64,000 nt of DNA, taken from assembly GCF_004006015.1 (NCBI RefSeq), contig NZ_CP034766.1, forward strand, positions 186,001-250,000, written 5' to 3'. Each line of letters starts with the position of its first letter. Position 1 is the stretch's first letter. Under the pieces are notes generated by a model. It did not search any database and was not told where the DNA came from. It saw only the letters and a program-made list of their open reading frames with translations. This stretch comes from Rhodococcus sp. X156. Its GTDB lineage: Bacteria; Actinomycetota; Actinomycetes; Mycobacteriales; Mycobacteriaceae. Of the stretch, positions 33,408 through 42,039 are shown piece after piece. Position numbers and translations under genes: made by a program.

Positions 33408-34403
33408 GTGCCTGCCTTCGTGCTCAAGCGCCTCTCGGCGATGGTGCTGATCCTGGTGGTCCTCACCGGGGTGATGTTCGTGCTCCAGAGCGTCTCCAGC
33501 CTCGACCCGGTGCACGCCCAGCTGGGCGCACAGGCATCTGCGGACGCCGTGGCGGCCCGCCGGCACGAGCTGGGGCTCGACCTGCCGCTCACCACCCAGT
33601 TCTGGAACTACCTGGTCGCGGTGGTGCAGGGTGACTTCGGGACGTCCTTCCGCACCCGCCGCCCGGTGGGCACCGACCTGTTGTCGTTCGTGCCCGCGAC
33701 GCTCGAGCTGGCGCTGGCCGGCATCACCATCGCGCTGCTGCTGGCCATGCTGCTCGCCTTCAGCACCACGCTGCGCTGGCGCGGCGCCGAGGTGCTCCGG
33801 GTGGTGCTGTTCACCGGGGCAGCGGCGCCGATGTTCCTGCTCGGCATCGTGGGGATCATCGTCTTCTACCAGCAGCTGGGCTGGCTGCCCGCCACCGGCC
33901 GCTCGTCCGTGGCCGACCTGCCGGATGGCCCCACCGGACTGCTCACCGTCGACGGGCTGCTGGCCGGGCGCCTGGACGTGGTGGCCGACGCGCTGCAACA
34001 CCTGGTGCTGCCGGCCACGGCGCTCGCGCTCGGGCCCGCGGTGGCGATCGGGCGGGTGCTGCGCTCCAGCCTGCTCACCGACCTGGAGAGCGACTACGCC
34101 CGCACCGGCCGCGCCAAGGGCTTGTCCAGCCGGGGGGTGCTGTTCAAGCACGTGCTGCGCAACTGCGTCGGATCCTCCCTGGCGATGACCGGCCTGCAGC
34201 TGGGGCTGATGTTCTCCGGAGTGCTGGTCGTGGAGCAGGTCTTCGCCTGGCCCGGCATCGGGCAGTACGTGGCCCAGAGCATCCCGGTCGCCGATTTCCC
34301 CGCCATTGCCGGCGTCACCCTGCTCCTCGGCGCCGTCTACGTCGTCATCAACGCGGTCGTCGACCTGCTCCAGGCGGCCGCCGATCCCCGCATCAAGGTC
34401 TGA
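33408..34403 (+). CDS. Peptide-type ABC importer permease (DppB-like)
   Basis: A 331-residue permease with the DppB/OppB layout: a first membrane segment (FVLKRLSAMVLILVVLTGVMF), a periplasmic stretch with HELGLDLPLTTQFWNYL, and the EAA loop near YARTGRAKGLSSRGVLFKHVLRN. The GTG start follows GAGAGGACCC after an 11-base gap from DppC. It pairs with DppC to form the channel. Confidence 0.88.
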   Translation: MPAFVLKRLSAMVLILVVLTGVMFVLQSVSSLDPVHAQLGAQASADAVAARRHELGLDLPLTTQFWNYLVAVVQGDFGTSFRTRRPVGTDLLSFVPATLELALAGITIALLLAMLLAFSTTLRWRGAEVLRVVLFTGAAAPMFLLGIVGIIVFYQQLGWLPATGRSSVADLPDGPTGLLTVDGLLAGRLDVVADALQHLVLPATALALGPAVAIGRVLRSSLLTDLESDYARTGRAKGLSSRGVLFKHVLRNCVGSSLAMTGLQLGLMFSGVLVVEQVFAWPGIGQYVAQSIPVADFPAIAGVTLLLGAVYVVINAVVDLLQAAADPRIKV

Positions 34404-34458
34404 CTCCCCTCGACCTCCCCTTCCCCTGCTCTTCCGCCGACAACCAGAGGAGACTGCC

Positions 34459-35088
34459 GTGCCAGCTCAGCCCCTGATAGTGGGAAATCCCGTGCTCGTG
34501 GTCGTCGACATGCAGGAGGGCGCCGGCCTGCCCGGCGACGAGATGGGCATCGAGGTGATGGGGGGCAACGCTGACCGTGTCGCCCGGGTCGAGGGCCTGC
34601 TCGCAGCGGCCCGAGGCGCCGGCGTCCCGGTGGTTTTCTTCCAGGAGGTGCACCGCCCCAGTGGGATCGACTTCGGGCGCGAGCTGGACGGCGCCGAGGG
34701 TCCGCACTGCATCGAGGGTGCCCGGGGCACCGCGCTGGAGCCGAGCCTGCGACCGCGGGAGGACGAGTTCCACATCGTCAAGCGGCGCTACTCCGGGTTC
34801 ATCGGCACCGAGCTCGAGATCGTGCTGCGCGGGCTGCGGGCATCCACGCTGATCCTGGTCGGTGGGCTCACCGACGTCTGTGTGCACTACACCTTCGCCG
34901 ACGCCCACCAGCGCGACTTCTACGTCCGGGTGGTCTCCGACTGCGTGGGTGGCTCGTCGGAGCGCAGCCACGCCGCCGCGCTCGAGGCCATGGAGTACCT
35001 GCAGACCGGTGCCGTGCGCACCAGCGACGAGATCGTCGCTGCGTTCAACAACCTCAGCCTGTCCCACCTCGAAGGAGCAAGCCTGTGA
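34459..35088 (+). CDS. Isochorismatase-like cysteine amidohydrolase
   Basis: A 209-residue hydrolase with the isochorismatase-fold triad Asp17 (VVVDMQ), Lys108 (HIVKRRYSGF) and Cys141 (GGLTDVCVHYT). Relatives hydrolyse N-carbamoyl compounds, nicotinamide, ureidoacrylate or biuret. The GTG start is backed by AGAGGAG. It is embedded in an importer operon, between permease and binding protein, and its stop overlaps the binding-protein start. It therefore probably acts on the imported compound. Allophanate hydrolase, which would be the next step after a biuretase, is 4.4 kb away on the other strand. Confidence 0.85.
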   Translation: MPAQPLIVGNPVLVVVDMQEGAGLPGDEMGIEVMGGNADRVARVEGLLAAARGAGVPVVFFQEVHRPSGIDFGRELDGAEGPHCIEGARGTALEPSLRPREDEFHIVKRRYSGFIGTELEIVLRGLRASTLILVGGLTDVCVHYTFADAHQRDFYVRVVSDCVGGSSERSHAAALEAMEYLQTGAVRTSDEIVAAFNNLSLSHLEGASL

Positions 35089-36686
35089 GAAGACGACCGG
35101 GACTGACCTCCTCGCGGCGACGCGTCCTTGCCGCTGGCGCCATGGCCGCCGCGGTGGCGCTCACCCTCACCGCGTGCGGGGGTGGTGGGTCCAGCGCACC
35201 CAACGCCGCTCCCACCGACACGGTGCTCAAGCTGTCGTTCCTGCAGGACATCGGCCAGCCCCCGGACCCGGACATCTACTACGCGGGTCAGGGCCTGATG
35301 CTCACCACCAACACCTACGAGGGGCTGCTCCAGTTCAAGGCAGGCACCGAGAAGCCGGTGCTCGAGCCGCTGCTGGCCACCTCCTGGACTGCCTCGCCGG
35401 ACAACCGGGTGTTCAGCTTCGAGCTGCGCCAGGGCGTCACCTTCCACGACGGCACCCCCTTCACCGCCGCGGCGATCAAGGCGTCCTTCGACCGGCGGCT
35501 CGCGGTGAACCAGGGACCGGCGTACATGGTGGCCGACGTCGCGACGGTGACCACCGACGGCGACTACCGGGCCACCATCACCCTGGCCGAGCCCAACTCC
35601 GCGTTCCTGGACTACCTCGCCTCGCCCTACGGCCCCCGCATGATGAGCCCGACGGCGCTGGCCCAGCACGCCGGTTCCGACCACGCCCAGACCTACCTGC
35701 AGACCCACGACGTCGGCACCGGCCCCTACACGCTCTCCGACGCCCAGGTCGGCTCGCGCTACGCGCTCAAGGCCTACCCCGGCTACTGGGGGAAGAAGCC
35801 GTACTTCACCGACGTCGAGCTGCCCGTCCTCACCGACACCTCCGCGCAGCAGCTGCAGTTCAAGAACGGCCAGGTAGCCGCCATCACCCACGACCTGCCC
35901 TCGTCAGCGGTGGAGTCGTACAGCAAGAACACCGGGTTCACCAGCTACTCCCTGCCCACCATGATGTCCGGCAACATCTACGTGAACCCCAACAAGGGCA
36001 TGTTCACCGACGTCACGACCAGACGCGCGCTGCAGCAGGCGATCGACGTGGAGAGCCTGGTCAAGCAGACCTACTTCGGCCGGGGCACGGTGGCCAAGCA
36101 GGTCTACCCGCCGAACATGATCGACCCGCAGCTCGCGCTGCAGACCGTCCGCCATGATCCAGCGCCGCTGACGAAGGTGGCCGCCGGCCTGCCCTCGGAC
36201 CAGAAGAACATCACCGTGGGCTATGACTCGTCCAACCCGGACTACCAGCTGGTGGCGAACCTGGTCTCTACCCAGCTGGCGAGCATGGGGATCACGGCCA
36301 AGGTCCAGGGGTATCCCTCCTCGGAGGTCTACGGCTGGGTGGGCACCAAGGGCAAGGACGCGCCGGAGCTCTTCGCCTCGAGCGCCTGGCCGGACGCCCC
36401 CTCGCCCTACACGTGGGGGCACATCACCTATGACCCCGACGGTGGCCTGAACTACCTGGGCTGCTCCTCGCCAGAGACCACCAGCGCGTTGACGGAGGGC
36501 AAGCGGACCGGCTCCAGCGAGGCGTTCTCGACCGCAGCCGCCAGGGCGCTGGAGACGGGCTGCTGGCTCAACTTCGTCGACATCAACGACTTCATCGTCG
36601 CGCAGTCCTGGCTCAAGGGCGTGGAGAAGGCCCACGTCGTCACCAACCCCACGGCGCTGCGCCTGGCCGAGCTGACGGTGGGCTGA
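35085..36686 (+). CDS. Substrate-binding lipoprotein of the peptide-type importer (SBP family 5)
   Basis: A 533-residue extracytoplasmic binding protein. A signal with SSRRRVLAAG, which could use the Tat route, ends in lipobox LTAC with Cys31 for lipid anchoring. The mature protein has the family 5 hallmark RQGVTFHDGTPFTAAAIKASFDRR and a VGTGPYTL segment. It determines substrate choice for the importer. The GTG start overlaps the stop of the amidohydrolase (GTGA). The ligand cannot be inferred from sequence. Confidence 0.9.
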   Translation: MRRRPGLTSSRRRVLAAGAMAAAVALTLTACGGGGSSAPNAAPTDTVLKLSFLQDIGQPPDPDIYYAGQGLMLTTNTYEGLLQFKAGTEKPVLEPLLATSWTASPDNRVFSFELRQGVTFHDGTPFTAAAIKASFDRRLAVNQGPAYMVADVATVTTDGDYRATITLAEPNSAFLDYLASPYGPRMMSPTALAQHAGSDHAQTYLQTHDVGTGPYTLSDAQVGSRYALKAYPGYWGKKPYFTDVELPVLTDTSAQQLQFKNGQVAAITHDLPSSAVESYSKNTGFTSYSLPTMMSGNIYVNPNKGMFTDVTTRRALQQAIDVESLVKQTYFGRGTVAKQVYPPNMIDPQLALQTVRHDPAPLTKVAAGLPSDQKNITVGYDSSNPDYQLVANLVSTQLASMGITAKVQGYPSSEVYGWVGTKGKDAPELFASSAWPDAPSPYTWGHITYDPDGGLNYLGCSSPETTSALTEGKRTGSSEAFSTAAARALETGCWLNFVDINDFIVAQSWLKGVEKAHVVTNPTALRLAELTVG

Positions 36687-36689
36687 GCG

Positions 36690-37559
36690 ATGGGAAACCT
36701 GGTTCGTCGAATCGTGCTGCTGACCCTCGGCTGGGAAGAGCTGCCCAAGTCGGTCTCCGTGCACGGCGCGCCCGCTCACGAGCGCCTGCGGGAGCCCGTG
36801 CCCGGGGTGCTGCTGCAGGCCGACGGGGGGTGGGTGCTGCTGGACACGGGCTTCAACACCGCCCTCATCCGGGACGCCGCCCTGCGCCAGCGCTTCTACC
36901 CGGGCGTGGACTACGTCCCGGTGATCTCCCCGACGGGGGAGCCCGTCGAGCAGGCGCTCGCCGACATCGGGGTGGACGTCGACGACATCCACGCGGTGGG
37001 CGTCAGCCACCTGCACCACGACCACTCCGGTGGGCTCAAGCTGTTTGCCGGCAAGGTGCCGGTGCACGCCCAGCGGCGGGAGCTGGAGTACGGCCTGTCC
37101 AACCACCCGGAGCCGGAGCGCCACGCGATGGCCAGGATCGACTTCGACGACCCGCGGATCGACTGGCGGCTCGCCGACGGGGACGCCGAGATCGCCCCAG
37201 GCATCCACGCCGTGCCCACCTACGGGCACACCCCCGGCCACCAGAGCTTCTCCGTCGAGCTCGACGAGTCGGTGGGCGGCGGCGGGTTCGTCTTCGCCTT
37301 CGACGCCGCCGACCTGACCGAGAACATCGAGCACGAGCTGGCCATCGGCGGTTTCGTGGGGGTGGCCCCCGAGGAGACCGTGGAGCCCATCCGGCGGCTC
37401 AAGCGCCTCGCCACCGAGCGCGGCTTCACCCTCGTGCCCGGGCACGACCCGCACGTCTGGCCCCAGCTGACCGAGCACTTTCACGAGCGCTTCGGCCCGG
37501 TCGGTGCCCAGTCCCACTCCCATCTCGTCGCCCACCCAGAAGGAGAAGTGCCGGCATGA
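36690..37559 (+). CDS. Metallo-beta-lactamase-fold hydrolase (AHL-lactonase-like)
   Basis: A 289-residue enzyme. The metal motif H107-x-H109-x-D111-H112 (SHLHHDHSGG) is followed by His184 (GHTPGH), an Asp in FAFDAAD (205/208) and a late VPGHDPH. This arrangement, with DTGF at residues 52-55, resembles AiiA/AttM-type N-acyl-homoserine lactonases more than true beta-lactamases. No signal peptide is seen, so it is cytoplasmic and acts after uptake. The stop overlaps the next gene (ATGA). Confidence 0.8.
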   Translation: MGNLVRRIVLLTLGWEELPKSVSVHGAPAHERLREPVPGVLLQADGGWVLLDTGFNTALIRDAALRQRFYPGVDYVPVISPTGEPVEQALADIGVDVDDIHAVGVSHLHHDHSGGLKLFAGKVPVHAQRRELEYGLSNHPEPERHAMARIDFDDPRIDWRLADGDAEIAPGIHAVPTYGHTPGHQSFSVELDESVGGGGFVFAFDAADLTENIEHELAIGGFVGVAPEETVEPIRRLKRLATERGFTLVPGHDPHVWPQLTEHFHERFGPVGAQSHSHLVAHPEGEVPA

Positions 37560-38593
37560 GCAAGACCACGTCGTTCCAGTCCGTGCCCATCATCGACATC
37601 GGTGGCCTGCGCTCGGCCGACCCCGACGCACAGCAGGCGGTGGTCGCCGAGATCGGCCGTGCTTCCCGGGAGGTGGGCTTCTTCTACGTGAGCAACACCG
37701 GGGTCGACCCGGCGCTGTTCGACAGCTTGGTGGAGGTGACGAGGGACTTCTTCGCCCGGCCGCTGGAGGAGAAGATGCGCACCTACATCGGGCTGTCCCG
37801 GTGCCACCGCGGGTACGTCCCGATGGGGGAGGAGGGCGACCCGGCGAAGGTGGATCTGAAGGAGGCCTTCGACTCAGCGCTCGACCTGCCTGCCGACGAC
37901 CCGGACCACCTGGCGGGCAACCCCATGCTCGGGCCCAACACCTGGCCGGACATCCCCGGTTTCGCCGAGACGGTGACCGCCTACTACACCGCGGTGCTCG
38001 GGGTCGGGAACCAGTTGCTGCGCGCGTTCGCGGTGGCTCTGGGCGAGGACCCCGAGCTGTTCACCGCCAAGGCCACCAAGACGCCGAGCCAGCTGCGGCT
38101 GATGCACTACTGGCGCAACGACGAGGCGGTGGACGTGGAGGGCATCGGGGCGCACAGCGACTACGAGTGCTTCACCCTGCTCAAGCCCACCGCACCCGGC
38201 CTGGAGGTGCTCAACGGAGCCGGCGAGTGGATCGACGTCCCACCTGTGCCGGACACCTTCGTGGTGAACATCGGCGACCTGCTCGAGCTGTGGACCGCGG
38301 GAGAGTTCGTCGCCACCACCCACCGGGTGCGCAAGGTGCAGGAGGAGCGGTACTCCTTCCCGCTCTTCTTCAACGTCGACTACGACACGGTGGTGGCGCC
38401 GCTGCCCCAGTTCGCCTCCGCTGACGGCCGCGAGCGTCCGGCGTTGAAGGCCGGTGAGCACCTCTTCGCCCAGACCGCGCAGTCGTTCCAGTACCTGCGC
38501 ACGCGGCTGGAGAGTGGGGAGCTCACCCTGCCGGAGGGTTCTGTTCCCCGGGGACAGTTCGGTCAGGGAGCGCTCCAGGCCAAGGCCGGGTAG
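37556..38593 (+). CDS. Isopenicillin-N-synthase-like Fe(II)/2-oxoglutarate oxygenase
   Basis: A 345-residue oxygenase of the IPNS/plant-type 2OG superfamily. The N-terminal DIOX_N-like part has PIIDIGGL and GFFYVSNTGVD. The catalytic domain keeps His200-x-Asp202 (GAHSDYECFTLL), His256 (TTHRVRKV) and an R-x-S pair at 265-267 (RYSF) for 2-oxoglutarate. It would hydroxylate, desaturate or cyclise a small molecule. It is the last gene of the operon and overlaps the lactonase-like gene by 4 bases. Bacterial relatives are diverse, so the substrate is open. Confidence 0.82.
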   Translation: MSKTTSFQSVPIIDIGGLRSADPDAQQAVVAEIGRASREVGFFYVSNTGVDPALFDSLVEVTRDFFARPLEEKMRTYIGLSRCHRGYVPMGEEGDPAKVDLKEAFDSALDLPADDPDHLAGNPMLGPNTWPDIPGFAETVTAYYTAVLGVGNQLLRAFAVALGEDPELFTAKATKTPSQLRLMHYWRNDEAVDVEGIGAHSDYECFTLLKPTAPGLEVLNGAGEWIDVPPVPDTFVVNIGDLLELWTAGEFVATTHRVRKVQEERYSFPLFFNVDYDTVVAPLPQFASADGRERPALKAGEHLFAQTAQSFQYLRTRLESGELTLPEGSVPRGQFGQGALQAKAG

Positions 38594-38603
38594 GCCGGGT
38601 CCC

Positions 38604-38634
38604 GCTGGGGGCGTCTGCTGGCGACGCCCCCAGC
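38604..38634. terminator. Operon terminator
   Basis: A perfect 12-bp stem (GCTGGGGGCGTC with its complement) and 7-base loop, 10 bases after the oxygenase stop and 36 bases from the end of the convergent DUF1275 gene. Confidence 0.75.
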
Positions 38635-38670
38635 TGCGGTGCCGGACGCCGTGCCCCGAGCGGAGGGGCG

Positions 38671-39393
38671 TCAGGCCGCGGGCCGAGGCACCTGACGGAG
38701 CCGGCTCAGCGCCCCGGCCAGCAGCACCGGCCCCAGGCTGGCCAGGTGCACCGCCGGCACCGCCTGGGGGGCGTGGCGCACCAGCGCCCCGGCGAGGGCA
38801 GCACCGCCGACCAGCCCACCGAGCGCCAGCAGAGCCCGCTGCGCCGGCTCACCGCGCCGGCCGTTGACCAGCTGCACCACCAGCGTGGTGAGCGTGCCGG
38901 TGAGGTACGTGGTGGACAGCCCGGGCACCCCCAGGCGCTGCACCGCGGCAGCCTGGATGCCCAGCGCGAGGCAGCTGGCGACCAGCAGCGCCAGCGCCGC
39001 ACCCTGGTCGGGGCGCCCGTCCTCGGCCCACCACACGACCGCGTAGACCACCAGCAGCGCCAGCTCCACGGCCAGAGCGGGCTGGACGGCCCGCGGCCAC
39101 AGCACGTCGGGCTTGCGGGCCAGCCCCACCATCCAGCCGCCGAGGAGGGCGCCGACGACGTAGAGGCCGATGGCGGTGGCGGCCTTGCCGAGGGTGGGCC
39201 AGTCCTGGTCGCCGAGGGAGAGCCCGAAGATCACCATGTTGCCCGTCATCACGCTGGTGAAGACGCCCCCGAGCAGCAGGTAGCTGGTGGCGTCGGTGGC
39301 GCCGCTGTTCACCGCCAGCAGCGTCACCAGGACGTTGCGCAGCCTGAGGTCAGCAGGCTCTGCGGGGCCGGTGCTGCCCGCCTGGGACGTCAC
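38671..39393 (-). CDS. DUF1275 (YoaK-family) membrane protein, second copy
   Basis: A 240-residue multi-pass protein. TSVMTGNMVIFGLSLG near residue 50 matches the DUF1275 motif also seen in the gene at 14922, but the two are clearly diverged. The GTG at 39393 is preferred because CACACT lies seven bases upstream in a leaderless arrangement; a TTG at 39411 would add six residues. The function of the family is not established. It lies in the same orientation as, and downstream of, allophanate hydrolase. Confidence 0.75.
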   Translation of the reverse strand: MTSQAGSTGPAEPADLRLRNVLVTLLAVNSGATDATSYLLLGGVFTSVMTGNMVIFGLSLGDQDWPTLGKAATAIGLYVVGALLGGWMVGLARKPDVLWPRAVQPALAVELALLVVYAVVWWAEDGRPDQGAALALLVASCLALGIQAAAVQRLGVPGLSTTYLTGTLTTLVVQLVNGRRGEPAQRALLALGGLVGGAALAGALVRHAPQAVPAVHLASLGPVLLAGALSRLRQVPRPAA

Positions 39394-39470
39394 CCTCTCC
39401 AGTGTGCCCAAGCGCCCACGCGCCCCGGCCCGGGCGGTGTCTGCTCAGCGCGGCGCCTGGGGCGCGGGGC

Positions 39471-41261
39471 TCACGGGGTCATGGGGGTGCTGCCGCGCTC
39501 CAGGTACGCGGCCCAGCCGCCGAAGCTGGTGATCTCGCGGCCGGTCTCGGCCGCCTCGCTGGGGCACAGGAACCCGGTGCACTGCGAGCCGTCGTCCAGG
39601 CGCACCGTGCCCAGCACCATCGGCTCGGGCAGCTCGGCCAGGAAGGTGCCCAGCCCGGCCGGTGGCAGCAGCCACTTCTCCCCGGCGATGGCGGTACCCC
39701 AGGCGGCGTCGTGCACCAGTCCCGGCTTGGGCGGGGTGGTGGGCAGGGCGTGCAGGCGATATTCCGGCGCCGTGCGCACCGGACCCACCAGGCGCGCACC
39801 GCGCTCGGTGAGCTGGTGGTTGAGCGGGTGGCCGGCCAGGTGTGCGCCCACCACCACCAGCTCCAGGCTGGGCTGCGCGCCCACCACCGCCACGTCGTTG
39901 CTGCCCTTCCCGTCGAGCAGGTGGGCAACGTCAGCGGCCACCCGGTCGTGGAACGCCGGGGCCAGCACCGTCACCCCGAACGGGGCGCCGTCGGCCTCGC
40001 CGGCGGGCACCGCCACCCCGCACAGGTCCAGCAGGTTGGCGAAGTTGGTGTAGGTGCCCAGCCGGCTGTTCACCCCGACCGGGTCAGCCTGCACCTCGGC
40101 GATGGTGGGGTTCTCGGTGGTGGTGGGCAGCAGCAGCGTGTCCACCTCGGCGAACACCGCACGCGCCAGGCGGGCGAAGCCGGCCAGCCGTCCCTGGTCC
40201 GCCACCAGCTCGTGCGCCGGAACGTCCTGGGCGCCCAGGATGATGGAGGACACCACCGGGTCGGCGTCAGCGGGTTGGGTGGCCAGGAAGGCGCCCACCG
40301 CGGCGTAGCGCTCGGCCACCAGCGCACCGTTGTAGAGCAGCGTGGCCGCCTCCAGCAGCGGGGCGATGTCCACCGGCACCAGCGTGGCGCCGGCCTGGCG
40401 CAGCTGCTCAGCCGTCTCGGTGAAGCGCTGAACCCGGGCGGGCGAGAGGTGCAGCAGCTGAGCCTCGTCAGGCACGCCTACCTTGGGCGCTGGAGGTGCG
40501 GCCAGCGGGGCATCGGTGGGCCAGGGGCGTGAGCTGGGGTCAGCAGCCTCGGGCCCGAACAGCACGGCCGTGACCGCCTCCGCCGCGGCCAGGGTGGGGG
40601 CGAAGACGCTGACCGTGTCGTAGGAGCGGGCCGCAGGCACCACGCCCAGGGAGGGCACCAGGCCCAGGGTGGGCTTGATCCCGACGATGCCGTGCAGCGC
40701 AGCCGGCACCCGCCCCGACCCTGCGGTGTCGGTGCCCAGCGCGAAGTCCACGGTGCCCAGCGCCACGGCGACGGCCGACCCGGAGCTGGAACCGCCGGAG
40801 ATGCGCTCCGGGGCGTGGGCGTTGCGCACCACGCCGTACGGGCTGCGGGTGCCCACCAGCCCGGTGGCGAACTGGTCCATGTTGGTCTTGCCCACCACGA
40901 TGGCACCGGCCTGCACCAGCCGCACCACCGCCGGTGCGCTGACCGTGGGCTGGTAGGCGAAGCTGGGGCAGGCCGCGGTGGTGGACAGCCCGGCCACGTC
41001 GATGTTGTCCTTGACGCCGAACACCGTGCCGGCCAGCGGCAGCACCTCGCCCGCCTGTACCCGGGCGTCCACCTCGGCCGCCTCCGCGAGCAGCTCGGCG
41101 GGCGGGCGCAGCGCGATCCAGGCCTCGGGACGCTCGCGCAGCGCGAGGCTGGCCAGCGTCGCCTCCACCCGTCGGGTCGCACTGACAGCGGGGGTCTCGA
41201 GCACCACCGGGCGCTCCTGCACCGAGGTCGTCGTGCCGCCTCGGCGTGCCGTTGTGTCCAT
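39471..41261 (-). CDS. atzF: Allophanate hydrolase
   Basis: A 596-residue enzyme matching AtzF/DUR1-type allophanate hydrolase, which splits allophanate to ammonia and CO2. The N-terminal amidase domain has the full triad Lys84 (FGVKDNIDVAG), Ser158 (GGSSSGSA) and Ser182 (TDTAGSGRVPA). The C-terminal domain ends in CTGFLCPSEAAETGREITSFGGWAAYL, typical of this enzyme. No urea carboxylase is adjacent, so allophanate must come from elsewhere or from biuret. ATG at 41261 follows TACCTT by seven bases, suggesting a leaderless message. Confidence 0.88.
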   Translation of the reverse strand: MDTTARRGGTTTSVQERPVVLETPAVSATRRVEATLASLALRERPEAWIALRPPAELLAEAAEVDARVQAGEVLPLAGTVFGVKDNIDVAGLSTTAACPSFAYQPTVSAPAVVRLVQAGAIVVGKTNMDQFATGLVGTRSPYGVVRNAHAPERISGGSSSGSAVAVALGTVDFALGTDTAGSGRVPAALHGIVGIKPTLGLVPSLGVVPAARSYDTVSVFAPTLAAAEAVTAVLFGPEAADPSSRPWPTDAPLAAPPAPKVGVPDEAQLLHLSPARVQRFTETAEQLRQAGATLVPVDIAPLLEAATLLYNGALVAERYAAVGAFLATQPADADPVVSSIILGAQDVPAHELVADQGRLAGFARLARAVFAEVDTLLLPTTTENPTIAEVQADPVGVNSRLGTYTNFANLLDLCGVAVPAGEADGAPFGVTVLAPAFHDRVAADVAHLLDGKGSNDVAVVGAQPSLELVVVGAHLAGHPLNHQLTERGARLVGPVRTAPEYRLHALPTTPPKPGLVHDAAWGTAIAGEKWLLPPAGLGTFLAELPEPMVLGTVRLDDGSQCTGFLCPSEAAETGREITSFGGWAAYLERGSTPMTP

Positions 41262-41430
41262 GCGGGCGAAGGTATCCCGCGACAGTTACGCCATCAGGGC
41301 CTACGTGTTACAGGCCGGGGTCGGGGCGATGTGCGGGCAGTCACAGTTCTGTCGGTGCTGTCTCCTACCTTGGGAAAGGCCCCAGAGACCTCGCCCCAGA
41401 GGACTCCCGCCCCGACCCGAGGAGAACGTC

Positions 41431-41952
41431 ATGAGCGACCTGTCAGTCAACCCCGCCCCGGCCGGAGGAGAGCTGGCTGAGCTGCTGGGCACCCTGGCCC
41501 AGCACCGGCAGTTCCTGCGGCACACCGTCCGCGACCTCACCGACGAGCAGGCCGCCCAGCGGACCACCGCCAGCACGCTGACCCTGGGCGGGCTGATCAA
41601 GCACGTCGCCGCCACCGAGCGGCAGTGGGCCAGCTTCCTCACCGAGGGTGCGGCCGCGATGATGGGCGGCGGCACGGCGCAGTGGGCGGACGGCTTCCAG
41701 ATGGTCGAGGGCGACACCCTGGCCGGGCTGCTCGACGGCTACGAGGAGACTGCCCGCCGCACCGAGGCGCTCGCCGCCTCGCTGCCCGACCTGGACACCG
41801 CCCAGGCGCTGCCCGACGCCCCGTGGTTCCCCCAGGGCCTGAGCTGGACCGGGCGCCGGGTGCTGCTGCACCTCATCGCCGAGACGGCCCAGCACTCCGG
41901 GCACGCCGACATCATCCGCGAGTCGCTGGACGGAGCCAAGACCATGGCCTGA
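41431..41952 (+). CDS. DinB-like/DUF664 protein
   Basis: A 173-residue four-helix protein of the DinB/DUF664 type. The N-terminal HRQFLRHTVRDLTDEQAAQRTTASTLTLGGLIKHVAATE contains the first metal His, and HLIAETAQHSGHADIIRE supplies the H-x3-H pair common to this fold. Some relatives are mycothiol-dependent transferases or isomerases, fitting an actinobacterium. GAGGAG precedes the ATG. No partner is evident. Confidence 0.75.
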   Translation: MSDLSVNPAPAGGELAELLGTLAQHRQFLRHTVRDLTDEQAAQRTTASTLTLGGLIKHVAATERQWASFLTEGAAAMMGGGTAQWADGFQMVEGDTLAGLLDGYEETARRTEALAASLPDLDTAQALPDAPWFPQGLSWTGRRVLLHLIAETAQHSGHADIIRESLDGAKTMA

Positions 41953-42039
41953 GCGACGGCCGCCTTCCGCTGGCCGCGTGGTGTGACGCAGGTTACATTT
42001 GACCTTCGTCAACGGTGATGAGCGCGCGAGAGGCACACC

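Noticed and set aside
36690-38593. MBL-fold plus IPNS-like pair read as a beta-lactam biosynthesis or resistance cluster
   Set aside because: No ACV synthetase, acyltransferase or lactam synthetase is present, the MBL enzyme resembles lactonases, and neither protein has a signal peptide. An importer operon points to catabolism.
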